This document shows, in pieces, positions 46,537-55,213 of a DNA stretch of 57,231 nucleotides (the first letter of the stretch is position 1; every line of letters starts with the position of its first letter). The DNA comes from Candidatus Methylaffinis lahnbergensis. GTDB taxonomy: Bacteria > Pseudomonadota > Alphaproteobacteria > Rhizobiales > Beijerinckiaceae. The notes under the pieces are model-generated. The model saw only the letters and a program-made list of their open reading frames with translations. It was not told the DNA's origin and searched no databases. The DNA lies in NCBI GenBank assembly GCA_002890675.1, contig PEFW01000018.1, positions 1 to 57,231 of the forward strand. Reading direction: 5' to 3'. A program made the position numbers and the translations under genes.

Positions 46537-47328
46537 TCAATATTTGGCGACGACCGGAGCCGGGGTACTGAATAAGTAGGTAAATCTGGCTTGAACCTGG
46601 TTTTGGGTCAGATGATGGGTGAAGAATACGTTGCCGTCGGTGGGTACGGTGCCGACGAAGACAGCGGGGTAGTCCGTGGTACGGCCGAAATCGGAGTAGC
46701 GGTATTCGACCCCGATCGACCAATTGGGGGTGATGGCGTAGTCGACGCCGCCGCCGACCGTCCAGCCGGTGCGGGTCTTCGAATCTTGCTCGTCCACGAA
46801 GAAAGGCGTGCCGAACACGGTCACGTAATTATCGTCGAAGCCGGCGAAAGCGGCGCCGCCGGTGCCGTAGATGAGGAGGCGGTCCCAGGCGAGGCCGATA
46901 CGGGCGCGGAGCGAACCCTGCGTTTCCGTGCGCAGGCGCATCGTCAACCCCGATGCCGACGTTCTTGTCCCGGAGAGACTAGAGCCGTCTACCGATCCTT
47001 CGAGACCGATGACTACGCCTGACGACGAAAGCCAATTCCAGTTGGTGAATTGCAGATTATAGCCGACATGGGCGCCGCCGAGGACCCCTTTCGGCTGAAG
47101 GTTGAAAAAGGCATTGTTGGCAAACCTAGGGGTAAGCACATCCACTTCATCGACGGGATCGCTGCCCCAGGCGTAGCCGACCTGGACGCCCAAATAGAGG
47201 CCAGACCAGGTGAAGATCGGCGGCGGCGGCGGCGGCGGCGTATAGACCGGTGGCTCGGCCGCGAGGGCCGAACCGGCGATGGCGATGGCGATGGCGCCAA
47301 CCGATGCCATGTGGATTTGACGGCGCAT
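46537..47328 (-). CDS. Omp25-like outer-membrane barrel protein, copy 2
   Basis: A 263-residue barrel protein from ATG 47328, placed after AGGGAG; the longer upstream frame lacks a signal sequence. The signal peptide (MASVGAIAIAIAGSALA in its core) is followed by the Pro-rich linker and WSGLYLGVQVGYAWGSD. Internal landmarks are GAHVGYNLQFTNWNW, RIGLAWDRLLIYGTGG and GWTVGGGVDYAITPNWSIGV, and the end is APVVAKY. A 35-40 bp stretch with the codons for SSGVVIGLEGSVDGSSLS is almost identical in DNA to copies 3 and 4, which points to gene conversion or recent duplication. Confidence 0.9.
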   Translation of the reverse strand: MRRQIHMASVGAIAIAIAGSALAAEPPVYTPPPPPPPIFTWSGLYLGVQVGYAWGSDPVDEVDVLTPRFANNAFFNLQPKGVLGGAHVGYNLQFTNWNWLSSSGVVIGLEGSVDGSSLSGTRTSASGLTMRLRTETQGSLRARIGLAWDRLLIYGTGGAAFAGFDDNYVTVFGTPFFVDEQDSKTRTGWTVGGGVDYAITPNWSIGVEYRYSDFGRTTDYPAVFVGTVPTDGNVFFTHHLTQNQVQARFTYLFSTPAPVVAKY

Positions 47329-47470
47329 GGGGTTTTCTCCCTTGAAAAATGAACTTCCAAACAACTACGCCGTTGTGGCGCGCCCGCAACCATTATTAGC
47401 TCATGCACGGCGTTATTCCGGCGACTGTGGCGGGAATGCCACGGATGGGGCGCCACAAGACCGCGGCGGC

Positions 47471-47499
47471 AAAAAAACCCGGCCATGGGGCCGGGTTTT
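47471..47499 (-). terminator. terminator after omp copy 3
   Basis: AAAAAAACCCGGCC-ATGG-GGCCGGGTTTT, 38 bp after the stop of copy 3. Confidence 0.85.
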
Positions 47500-47536
47500 G
47501 CTTTGCGAGGGATAAAGCCAAACGGCGATGCTTGGC

Positions 47537-48355
47537 TTAGTATTTTGCGACGATCGGAGGGGGAGTATAAATGTCGAATTTATAGCTGAAGCCGACCTGC
47601 ACCTGGTTTTGTTGTAGCCGACGGCTCCCCTCGAACGTAAAGCCCCCGGGCAGCTGCCCAAAATCGTTTTCCCTGATGGAGCCGAAATTCGTATAGCGGT
47701 ATTCGCCAAAGATCGACCAATTGTTGGTGATGGCGTAGTCGATGCCGCCGCCAACCGTCCAGCCGGTGCGGGTGCTCGAAATGCTGCCACTGGCGAAGAA
47801 GGGCGCGCCTGTGGCAAAGTCGGTGCCATTAAACCGCACGTTGGTTTCGAAACCGCCGAAGGCAACACCGCCGGTGCCATAGATCAAGGCGCGGTCCCAT
47901 GCAATGCCAATGCGGCCGCGAATCGACCCCTGGATGTTGGCGGTCGAGCTCGCCGACACATTGCTGCCATCAGGGAATACTGCGATGGCGGTATTGCTCA
48001 GGCTGGTCCCATCGACCGTTCCTTCGAGACCGATGACTACGCCTGACGACGAAAACCAATTCCAGCTGGGGATTTGATAATTGTATCCGACATGAGCACC
48101 GCCGATCACCCCGTTCGGCGTGCCGCCGGCGGAGCTATCGAGAAAGACGCCTCGACCGCGATTAAAAAACGGATCAAATCCGTTGAAGTTATTGGAGCCG
48201 TTGCTCCAGGCGTAACCAATCTGGCCGCCGAGATAGACGCCGGTCCAGGTGAAGATCGGCGGCGGCGGCGGATAGACCGGCGGCTCGGCCGCCATCGCCG
48301 CCGATCCGGTGAGAGCGATGGCACCGGCCGACGCCAAGAGAAGTTTACGACACAT
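47537..48355 (-). CDS. Omp25-like outer-membrane barrel protein, copy 3
   Basis: A 272-residue protein from ATG 48355 (MCRKLLLASAGAIALTG), about eight bases after AGGACAAAG, a modest ribosome-binding site. The upstream in-frame extension is Arg-rich and has no signal. The mature protein starts EPPVYPPPPPIFTWTGVYLG, and has AHVGYNYQIPSWNWFSS, RGRIGIAWDRALIYGTGG, VGGGIDYAITNNWSIFGEY and the end PPIVAKY. It shares DNA blocks with copies 2 and 4. Loop segments (the region around NFNGFDPFFNRG) are where the copies differ most. Confidence 0.9.
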   Translation of the reverse strand: MCRKLLLASAGAIALTGSAAMAAEPPVYPPPPPIFTWTGVYLGGQIGYAWSNGSNNFNGFDPFFNRGRGVFLDSSAGGTPNGVIGGAHVGYNYQIPSWNWFSSSGVVIGLEGTVDGTSLSNTAIAVFPDGSNVSASSTANIQGSIRGRIGIAWDRALIYGTGGVAFGGFETNVRFNGTDFATGAPFFASGSISSTRTGWTVGGGIDYAITNNWSIFGEYRYTNFGSIRENDFGQLPGGFTFEGSRRLQQNQVQVGFSYKFDIYTPPPIVAKY

Positions 48356-48523
48356 GCGCTTTGTCCTTTCCGGAGATTGAAGCCGGCGGAGCGTACGCCT
48401 TTCGATGGCTTGGCGTGTGACATTCGTGCGACAATCGCGGAATTTTCCGCGCAGTGTCCTATCCGCAACAGGGTTGGCGCCGTTTGCAGGCCGCAAACCG
48501 GAGGCTCAATACCGCGCGGCGGC

Positions 48524-48555
48524 AAAAAAACCCGGCCGTGAGGCCGGGTTTTGTT
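48524..48555 (-). terminator. terminator after omp copy 4
   Basis: AAAAAAACCCGGCC-GTGA-GGCCGGGTTTTG, 25 bp after the stop of copy 4. Confidence 0.85.
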
Positions 48556-48579
48556 TGTGTTGAAGTTGGAGCAAGAGGC

Positions 48580-49410
48580 TTAATATTTCGCGACGATCGG
48601 AGGGGGAGGCGGAGTGTTGAACAGGTAGGTGAACCGGGCCTGCACTTGGTTTTCCTGCAGGGTACGCGACAAGCTGATAAAACTGCCGTCGGCCAGCGAA
48701 GCCGACCTACTGATAGTGCCGAAATCGGTAAAGCGGTATTCGGCCCCGACCGACCAATTGGGGGTGAGGGCATATTCGATTCCGCCGCCGACCGTCCAGC
48801 CGGTGCGGTCGTTCGAACGGTTCCTTTGCCCGAAGAAGGGCACGCCTGCCGCGTCGACGCCGTTAACCTGGATGTCGCTGTTGATGCCGCCGAAGGCGAC
48901 GCCGCCGGTGGCGTAGACCAGGACGCGGTCCCAGGCAATGCCGAGGCGGCCGCGAATCGAACCCTGGATGTCGGCGCTCGTACGCGCCGTCGCAAAGCCG
49001 TTGTTCAAAAAGATACCAGGGAGGGTGACCGTAGTGGTCTTGCTTAGGCTGGACCCGTCGACCGATCCTTCGACACCGATGACTACGCCTGACGACGAAA
49101 ACCAATTCCAGGTGGGGATTTGATAATCGAAGCCGATATGGCCGCCACCGATCACCCCGCTCGGGTTACCACCGCCGAAGGAGGCATCGACAAACCTGCC
49201 CGTCACTGCGTCAAATGCAGTGAAGCTACTGCCTCCGGTACCCCAGGCGCCGCCGACCTGGCCGCCGATATAGAAGCCGGTCCAGGTGAAGATGGGGGGC
49301 GGCGGCAGATAGACCGGCGGCGGCGCGCGGGAAGGAAGATCGGCCGCGAAGGCCGCCGATCCGGTGAGAGCGATGGCACCAACCGATGCCAGGAGAAATT
49401 TACGATACAT
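48580..49410 (-). CDS. Omp25-like outer-membrane barrel protein, copy 4
   Basis: A 276-residue protein from ATG 49410 (MYRKFLLASVGAIALTGSAA), after GAAAGGACGA. The signal cleaves near AFAADLPSR. The linker RAPPPVYLPPPPIFTWTG leads to GFYIGGQVGGAWGTGG; the barrel includes IGFDYQIPTWNWFSS, RGRLGIAWDRVLVYATGG, VGGGIEYALTPNWSVGAEYR and ends PPPPIVAKY. It is closest to copy 3, especially around the linker and the SSGVVIG block. Expected to sit in the outer membrane as an eight-strand barrel. Confidence 0.9.
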   Translation of the reverse strand: MYRKFLLASVGAIALTGSAAFAADLPSRAPPPVYLPPPPIFTWTGFYIGGQVGGAWGTGGSSFTAFDAVTGRFVDASFGGGNPSGVIGGGHIGFDYQIPTWNWFSSSGVVIGVEGSVDGSSLSKTTTVTLPGIFLNNGFATARTSADIQGSIRGRLGIAWDRVLVYATGGVAFGGINSDIQVNGVDAAGVPFFGQRNRSNDRTGWTVGGGIEYALTPNWSVGAEYRFTDFGTISRSASLADGSFISLSRTLQENQVQARFTYLFNTPPPPPIVAKY

Positions 49411-49637
49411 AGCATTCGTCCTTTCGAGGTTCTAAGGGTCTAAGGTTTACGATTAGGGCTCGCGATTAGCACTAGCGCATGGACAAAATACGCCTTTATC
49501 ATTGCTAGGAAGCTGAAATCCGCTTCAAAAATGCCGAATTTCCCTCCCCGTGACTTATCCGCAACAGACGGTGCCATTGCCATAATCCCGGTCCGGTTTT
49601 TGCTTCCAGCCGGGATCGTTTGCACTCGGCGACACAC
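49411..49637. other. intergenic between omp copies 4 and 5
   Basis: No gene recognised. There is no hairpin terminator of the shared type after copy 5, unlike the other four intact copies; a weaker CCCGG...CCGGG pairing near 49590-49615 may serve instead. Confidence 0.4.
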
Positions 49638-50354
49638 TCAATACTGCGCGGCGATGGGAGCCCCACCGAACGGATCGAATTTGTAGCTGAAACCCGCGCG
49701 AACGGCGTTTTCGGTCTCATGATGAATGACGAAGGAGCCGAAGCCGAAGGTGAAGGGCGTGGGGTCCGTGAGGTGGCCGAAATCCGCGTAGCGGTATTCG
49801 GCCCGGATCGACCAATTGCCGGTGACGGCATATTCGATGCCGCCACCGACGGTCCAGCCGGTGCGGGTTGTCGAGTTTTGGTCGAAGCCGGGGAAGCCGT
49901 TCTCGCTCGTATTGAAGCCCGCGAATTCGGCGCCGCCCGTCGCGTAGAGAAGTGCCCGGTCGAATGCGACGCCGACCCGGCCGCGAATCGATCCCTGCAC
50001 GGGGATGCGCGTACTGTAGAGCACGCCGCCGGGGCTGAAGGATGAGTCGATGCTCGTTCCCTCGACATCGCCTTCGAGCCCGGCGACGAATTGGTTGAAC
50101 TGCAGATTGTAGCCGATATGGGCGCCGCCGACCACGCCGTTCGGAGTGAAGTTAGTGCCGAAGCCGCGCGGAAAGACGGTGAGGGTGTCGGTGCCCCAGC
50201 CATAGCCGATCTGGCCGCCGAGGTAGAGGCCGGCCCAGGTGAAGAGTGGAACCGGCGGGGGGGGTGCGACTGGCGGCGGCGCCAGGTCGGCCGCGAAGGC
50301 CGGCGCGGCGACGGCGGCCAGTGCTGCTGCCGGCACGAGAAATCTGCGAATCAT
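49638..50354 (-). CDS. Omp25-like outer-membrane barrel protein, copy 5
   Basis: A 238-residue protein from ATG 50354 (MIRRFLVPAAALAAVAAPAF), 11 bases after AAAGGGACC. The linker is shorter (PPPVAPPPPVPLFTWAG). Barrel segments are GLYLGGQIGYGWGTDTL, AHIGYNLQFNQFVAGLEGD, RGRVGVAFDRALLYATGG and VGGGIEYAVTGNWSIRAEYR, ending GAPIAAQY rather than VVAKY. It is the most distant member beside copy 1 and lacks the shared terminator, so it probably predates the local expansion. Confidence 0.9.
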   Translation of the reverse strand: MIRRFLVPAAALAAVAAPAFAADLAPPPVAPPPPVPLFTWAGLYLGGQIGYGWGTDTLTVFPRGFGTNFTPNGVVGGAHIGYNLQFNQFVAGLEGDVEGTSIDSSFSPGGVLYSTRIPVQGSIRGRVGVAFDRALLYATGGAEFAGFNTSENGFPGFDQNSTTRTGWTVGGGIEYAVTGNWSIRAEYRYADFGHLTDPTPFTFGFGSFVIHHETENAVRAGFSYKFDPFGGAPIAAQY

Positions 50355-50913
50355 GGTTTGGTCCCTTTCGGACGTTCCAATTTCAAGCGAAACTATGCAA
50401 CCTAACGAATTAAGCAACGTGAATCTGGCCGAAATTGGGAAGCTTCGCGTGTTTGTGCAAGATTAAAGTAGCTTTACATCTTTATACGAAGATTATCACG
50501 ACGAATAGTTGTTAGCTTGAAGTAATTTACTTTTTAATAACATTAATATCTAATTAATACGCATGAAAATATATTTATGAATATACTTAATAATATATAT
50601 ACCATGCAGGCCGCCGGCGCTGGGCCGGCAAAGAATGCAGTGCGAAGGCCGTGGACATGACGCTTTGCGGGCCACATAGCTTGGCCAATGCTAACGCGTT
50701 GCCCATTTGTTGCCGCCATCTGTTCGGCCTTTTGCGCCGCTGGATTGGCGGCTGGCCCCGATGCGTGTCGCGGATCGGATCCCTGTTCGTTCCATCGCGC
50801 CTTGCCGCGCTGGCCGGCACGGGTTGTTCCGATCCCCGGCATGGCCTTGTTGCAACGTTCGTCTTTCACCCTTCCCAATCGCCTGTCCAACGTTCCTGGC
50901 GTGTCCGATCGGT
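50355..50913. other. AT-rich intergenic spacer
   Basis: About 150 bp (50460-50610) is strongly AT-rich, in a high-GC chromosome; nothing in it looks coding. The rest, 50610-50910, is GC-rich without a recognised gene. The AT-rich half may hold the promoter of omp copy 5 or be a transferred fragment. Confidence 0.45.
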
Positions 50914-51040
50914 CAGGCCGCAACGGCGCGGTAATTCTCCTTCTTCGCCGCCGCCGCCCAGGCGACATGCGCCATTTTGGCGGCGAGGGCGACCGCCACT
51001 TGTGGATGGCTGCCCGCGTCCTGCCCGCCGGTCACGAAAT
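50914..51040 (-). pseudogene. IS110-family transposase C-terminal remnant
   Basis: The minus-strand frame reads HPQVAVALAAKMAHVAWAAA and then KKENYRAVAA before a stop. This is the standard end of an IS110 transposase (typically K-VAVALANKMARIAW-x-VL). The rest of the enzyme is absent. Confidence 0.7.
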
Positions 51041-51075
51041 AATGCGGGCTACCCAATTGATCGCGCGCGGGGCGA

Positions 51076-51115
51076 TCCGCTATGACTTCGTTCCCCTACA
51101 ACTTTCAAGGATTGG
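51076..51115 (+). repeat. leader sequence shared with 34019-34058
   Basis: Second copy of the 40-bp leader found before parA, ending about eight bases before the peptidase start codon. Since the parA copy is not coding, it argues that this stretch is untranslated leader here too. Confidence 0.6.
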
Positions 51116-51123
51116 GGTTTCCC

Positions 51124-52983
51124 ATGCCGCGCATGCGCTCGAACAAGCCCCTCGGCATTTTCCGCAAGGCGCAAACCAGCGCTAAGCCGCGACAAACCGA
51201 CGATCTCGGTGCCTTGCCGCAATGGAACCTGGCAGACCTCTACCCTTCCATGGATTCGCCGGCCTTTGAGAGCGACCTCGCCAAGGCGGCCGCCGAATGC
51301 AAAGGCTTCGACGCCGCCTACAAAGGCAAGCTCGAAGCGCTGGCCAAGAATGCATCTGGGGCGGGGCTTCTCGAAGCGATCCAGCGCTACGAGGCGGTGG
51401 AAGAGCTTTTGGGGCACATCATGGCCTATGCCGGGCTCGTCTATGCCGAGGATACCACCGACCCGGCGCGGATGAAATTTTATGGCGACGCGCAAGAGAA
51501 AGTCACCGACGCTTCCTCCGATATTCTGTTCTTCGAGCTCGAATTGAACCGGCTCGACGACGCTCTCGCGGCGAAAGTGGCGGCGGGGCTGCTCAAGCAT
51601 TATAAGCCGTGGCTCGAAGACATCCGCAAGGGCAAGCCTTACCAGCTCGAGGATAAGCTCGAGAAACTGTTCCATGAAAAATCGATCACCGGTTATGGCG
51701 CTTGGAACCGGCTGTTCGACGAGACCATCGCGGGCATGCGCTTCAACGTCGATGGCAAGCAGCTAGCGATCGAGCCGGTGCTCAATCTGATGCAGGACCC
51801 GGACGAAAAAACCCGGGAAAAGGCCGCGATCGCGTTTGGCGCGGGCCTCAAGGAAAACCTCCGGACCTTCGCGCTCATCACCAACACGCTTTCGAAGGAC
51901 AAGGAGATTTCCGATCGCTGGCGCGGTTTTAGCGACGTGGCGGACGCAAGGCATCTCGCCAATCGGGTCGAGCGCGAGGTCGTCGATGCGCTGGTTGCCG
52001 CCGTGCGCGCCGCCTATCCGCGCCTCTCGCACCGCTATTACCGGCTCAAGGCCAAATGGTTCGGCAAGCCCGCGCTCAAACATTGGGACCGCAACGCGCC
52101 GCTACCGCAAGTCCCGGCCAAGACCTATCCCTGGGACGACGCGCGGGACATCGTGCTTGATGCCTATGATGCGTTCTCGCCGAAAATGGCGGACATCGCC
52201 AAGCGCTTCTTCGACGAGCGCTGGATCGATGCGCCGGTGCGGCCGGGCAAGCAACCGGGCGCCTTCGCGCATCCAACGGTGCCCTCCGCGCATCCTTACG
52301 TGCTGATGAACTATCAGGGCAAGCCGCGCGATGTGATGACCCTCGCGCATGAACTCGGCCATGGCGTGCATCAGGTTTTGGCCGGCCCCAATGGCGCACT
52401 CATGGCGCCGACGCCGCTAACCTTGGCCGAAACCGCCTCTGTCTTCGGTGAGATGCTGACCTTCCGCGCTTTGCTGTTGCGCACGACAAGTGCCGCGAAG
52501 CGGCGCGCCATGCTCGCCGCCAAGGTCGAGGATATGCTGAATACGGTGGTACGGCAGATCGCTTTCTATTCCTTCGAGCGCAAGCTGCATATCGAACGGC
52601 GCAACGGCGAGCTGACGGCGGCGCAAATCTGCGGCCTATGGATGAGCGAACAAGCCGAAAGCCTCGGGCCGGGAATCGAGCTTGGGACCGGCTACGAGAG
52701 CTATTGGGCCTATATTCCGCATTTCGTCCACTCGCCCTTTTATGTCTACGCCTATGCGTTCGGCGATTGTCTCGTGAATTCCCTCTACGGCGTCTATCAG
52801 GGCGCACGGGAAGGTTTTGCCGAACGTTATCTGGCTATGCTTTCGGCGGGCGGTACCAAGCATCATTCCGAATTGCTCGCGCCGTTTGGGCTTGACGCGC
52901 GCGATCCCTCTTTCTGGCAGATCGGGCTGAAAATGATCGAGGGAATGATCGCCGATCTCGAAAGTTTGGAAGGGACGGCATAG
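51124..52983 (+). CDS. M3-family oligoendopeptidase F-like metallopeptidase
   Basis: A zinc peptidase of the M3 (thimet/PepF) family that cleaves short peptides in the cytoplasm. The zinc-binding helix HELGHG (His409, Glu410, His413) is followed by the third ligand region LAETASVFGEML. The 619-residue chain, from ATG 51124, is all-helical as expected, with the front part PQWNLADLYPSMDSPAF typical of PepF. An in-frame ATG at 51082 lies inside the leader repeat, so I prefer 51124 (ribosome-binding AAGGATTGGGG). No signal peptide. It stands as a single gene. Confidence 0.93.
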   Translation: MPRMRSNKPLGIFRKAQTSAKPRQTDDLGALPQWNLADLYPSMDSPAFESDLAKAAAECKGFDAAYKGKLEALAKNASGAGLLEAIQRYEAVEELLGHIMAYAGLVYAEDTTDPARMKFYGDAQEKVTDASSDILFFELELNRLDDALAAKVAAGLLKHYKPWLEDIRKGKPYQLEDKLEKLFHEKSITGYGAWNRLFDETIAGMRFNVDGKQLAIEPVLNLMQDPDEKTREKAAIAFGAGLKENLRTFALITNTLSKDKEISDRWRGFSDVADARHLANRVEREVVDALVAAVRAAYPRLSHRYYRLKAKWFGKPALKHWDRNAPLPQVPAKTYPWDDARDIVLDAYDAFSPKMADIAKRFFDERWIDAPVRPGKQPGAFAHPTVPSAHPYVLMNYQGKPRDVMTLAHELGHGVHQVLAGPNGALMAPTPLTLAETASVFGEMLTFRALLLRTTSAAKRRAMLAAKVEDMLNTVVRQIAFYSFERKLHIERRNGELTAAQICGLWMSEQAESLGPGIELGTGYESYWAYIPHFVHSPFYVYAYAFGDCLVNSLYGVYQGAREGFAERYLAMLSAGGTKHHSELLAPFGLDARDPSFWQIGLKMIEGMIADLESLEGTA

Positions 52984-53109
52984 GGCCGGTTTGTGGCGCC
53001 GGCCCAACCCGAAAAACCTCACCCCGTCGCGAATCTAAAGTGGCGAGTACAACTGTAGTACTAGCCGCCGCGAAAGCACGCCGCATTGCCAATCCGCCGC
53101 CACATTCTG
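52984..53109. other. short intergenic stretch
   Basis: No gene and no recognised motif before the TPR remnant. Confidence 0.4.
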
Positions 53110-53530
53110 TACGATCAACACAAGACCGACGACGCGATCAACGAGTAGCAATGCTCACAGCGATCAGCACAAGACCGACGACGCGATCAACGAGTATCAC
53201 AATGCGATTGATCTCGATCCTCGTTTCGCTCTTGCTCACTGCAATCTGGGCAATGCCCTGCGCAAGCGGCACAATAACGGCCATACCGACGAGCGCACAT
53301 CGAGTTTGACAAGGCGATCGTTGAGTACCGCGAGGCGGTCGAACTCGATCCACATGACGCGACTGCTCACAGAAATCTAAGCTATGCCTTGAGACTACAG
53401 GGAGGAAACGATGCCGCCGACGCCGAGGAGGAGAAGGCCACCTCCTTGAGCGCGAACGCTAGCTCATTCCACCCCATGCGATGCCTGCTTAAAATCGGCA
53501 ACCCTCAGACCTGTGGCGGCCACTCATAAG
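53110..53530 (+). pseudogene. TPR repeat protein remnant
   Basis: Several frames hold pieces of TPR units: DDAINEYHNAIDLDPRFALA and HCNLGNALRKRHNNG, then a shift and FDKAIVEYREAVELDPHDAT with HRNLSYALRLQGG. This is the classical A/B helix pattern with the D-P step. Stops (TAG in the first unit) and shifts make it dead. There is no start codon with a good site. Confidence 0.7.
53113..53196. repeat. direct repeat of 35 bp inside the TPR remnant
   Basis: GATCAACACAAGACCGACGA continuing to CAACGAGTA (53113-53147) recurs at 53162-53196 with a single difference, 49 bp apart. Probably a slippage duplication of part of a TPR unit. Confidence 0.8.
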
Positions 53531-53691
53531 GTAAGCAACTTGCCGCCCGCGTTACTGCACGAAGCCCAAAATCTCCTTCCCACCGCCATGGCCACCGCCG
53601 GTCCACGCTGCCCCATCGACGAGAACGTCGCCGATAAAGGCGGGATCGGCCTTGCTCAAACTCATCCTCGCCCAAAACGATCTTTCGATTC

Positions 53692-55200
53692 CTATTCGAC
53701 GACCATCTTATAGCTTTCGCCGCGTTGTAGGGGCTCGCCGCGCGCGAGCTCGTTGATGAGCAGGAAAGTGTCGAGCGCGCGCTCCGGAACGGCCATTTGC
53801 GCGGCGAGCGCCTCGGCGGTTTGCCCGGCCTTGGCCACACTGATCGCGAGGCGCAAAGGTCGCACGGCTTTGACCTCGTCCGCCGAGACATGATGAAAGG
53901 AATCGATCGATGCCTGGAAGCGTTGCTTGGCCTCGTCCGTCAGCACGCGCGTCGCGAAAATCAGCCGGTACACGCGATCCGGTTCGAACCGGATCACCGC
54001 GAGACGGAATTTCCATTCGCCGGCGTTTGCGGTGGCGATAGCCGCCGGCATGGCATTGACTTCGGCGGTTTCGATCGAACTGTCGATCAGGCCGTCGATC
54101 CAGCCGGTGGCCATATAGGCCGCAAGCTGCGTCGCCGATGGCACACTGACGCTGTCGAGGCGCAATGCTTCGGCACCGCCGGCCTTGATGCCGAGAAGGG
54201 CCTGGGAAGCGTTTTCGAGAACAAACCCTTCGGGAGCGAGAAAGGCGAAACCGAGCCGCCCGTGCAAGAACTTGCGGCCGCGGATCGCCCCTTCGGCGGG
54301 ATCGTCGCCAAAGGTCATGCCGTCGATCGCGGCGAGATAGGACGCCCGGCCGGTCGTGCCGATGCCCGGGGCGCCGATCTGGCGCGCGGCGTTGATCGCC
54401 TGCGCGACCCGCTCCGGGGTGGAGGGATGCGTCGCCAATAGATCCGGCGTGCCGGCGCCCGCATAGCGGCCCATGAGCGAGCTGCGTAGCGCCGCCGAGC
54501 GCCCGAGAGCGTTAAGGAAGCGGACCGCGCCATATGGGTCAAAGCCGGCCTTTGCCGCGACCCGGATGCCGATCTGATCGGCTTCGAGTTCCTGCTGGCG
54601 GGAAAAGCTCGCGATGGTGCGTTGCGCCAGGGCCTCGACCTCTTGGCTCTTCTGCTTGCTCTGGATCACACTCGCGGCCTCGCTGATCACCGCGGCGCGT
54701 TTTTCTTGTTCCTCGCGCTGCAAGGCGTGTTTGGCGGTGATGTGGGCAATCTCATGCGCCATCACGGCCGCGACTTCCGAGGCATCGTTGGCGAGCGCCA
54801 AGAGGCCCCGCGTCACATAGAGCTCGCCGGGCGGCAGCGCGAAGGCGTTGACGATCGGCGAATTCAGGATCGTCACTTTATATGGTTCGGCCGCGCGTTC
54901 GTCGGCGTTGGCGAGCTTGACGAGAATTTCGTTCAGGTAGGCTTCGGCTGGAGGATATCTGTACTCGCCGTCGAACAAGGCGATCATGCGCCGGTGTTCC
55001 GCCGCTATCTTCGAGTCGGCGGCAGGTGCGCGGGGCAGCGGCACCGGCACCACCGCGTTGAAGGGTGTGCTGTCTTGTGGCTCCATCGCGGCGCAGGCGG
55101 ATAGAAGAAGCGCTACGACCCCCGCGGCCGCCAGGCGCGCGCCTGGCCCGGAACTGTTTTTCGTTCGCCTCGAACCGGCGATGCTCGCGGAAAACTCCAT
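53692..55200 (-). CDS. M48-family metalloprotease lipoprotein (BepA/YfgC-like)
   Basis: A 502-residue zinc protease. The signal ends with the lipobox VVALLLSAC (Cys36), so it is membrane-anchored on the periplasmic side. The M48 site is HEIAH (His149, Glu150, His153) with the third ligand in QQELEADQIG. After the catalytic domain comes a long beta-rich part (FLAPEGFVLENASQALLG), a C-terminal LysM-like stretch (VAKAGQTAEALAAQM) and an end in SYKMVVE. BepA-type proteins fold or degrade outer-membrane proteins such as LptD, which fits a cell with many barrels. It follows the nuclease gene on the same strand. Confidence 0.93.
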   Translation of the reverse strand: MEFSASIAGSRRTKNSSGPGARLAAAGVVALLLSACAAMEPQDSTPFNAVVPVPLPRAPAADSKIAAEHRRMIALFDGEYRYPPAEAYLNEILVKLANADERAAEPYKVTILNSPIVNAFALPPGELYVTRGLLALANDASEVAAVMAHEIAHITAKHALQREEQEKRAAVISEAASVIQSKQKSQEVEALAQRTIASFSRQQELEADQIGIRVAAKAGFDPYGAVRFLNALGRSAALRSSLMGRYAGAGTPDLLATHPSTPERVAQAINAARQIGAPGIGTTGRASYLAAIDGMTFGDDPAEGAIRGRKFLHGRLGFAFLAPEGFVLENASQALLGIKAGGAEALRLDSVSVPSATQLAAYMATGWIDGLIDSSIETAEVNAMPAAIATANAGEWKFRLAVIRFEPDRVYRLIFATRVLTDEAKQRFQASIDSFHHVSADEVKAVRPLRLAISVAKAGQTAEALAAQMAVPERALDTFLLINELARGEPLQRGESYKMVVE

Positions 55201-55213
55201 TCGCGCTGGCGCC

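Noticed and set aside
50460..50610. AT-rich stretch considered as a replication origin
   Set aside because: No cluster of DnaA boxes (TTATCCACA type) was seen, and it lies about 20 kb from the parS sites; AT-richness alone is not enough.
53113..53196. 35-bp direct repeat considered as CRISPR or attachment sites
   Set aside because: It lies inside a TPR-coding remnant and has a 14-bp gap; duplication of part of a repeat unit is a simpler explanation.
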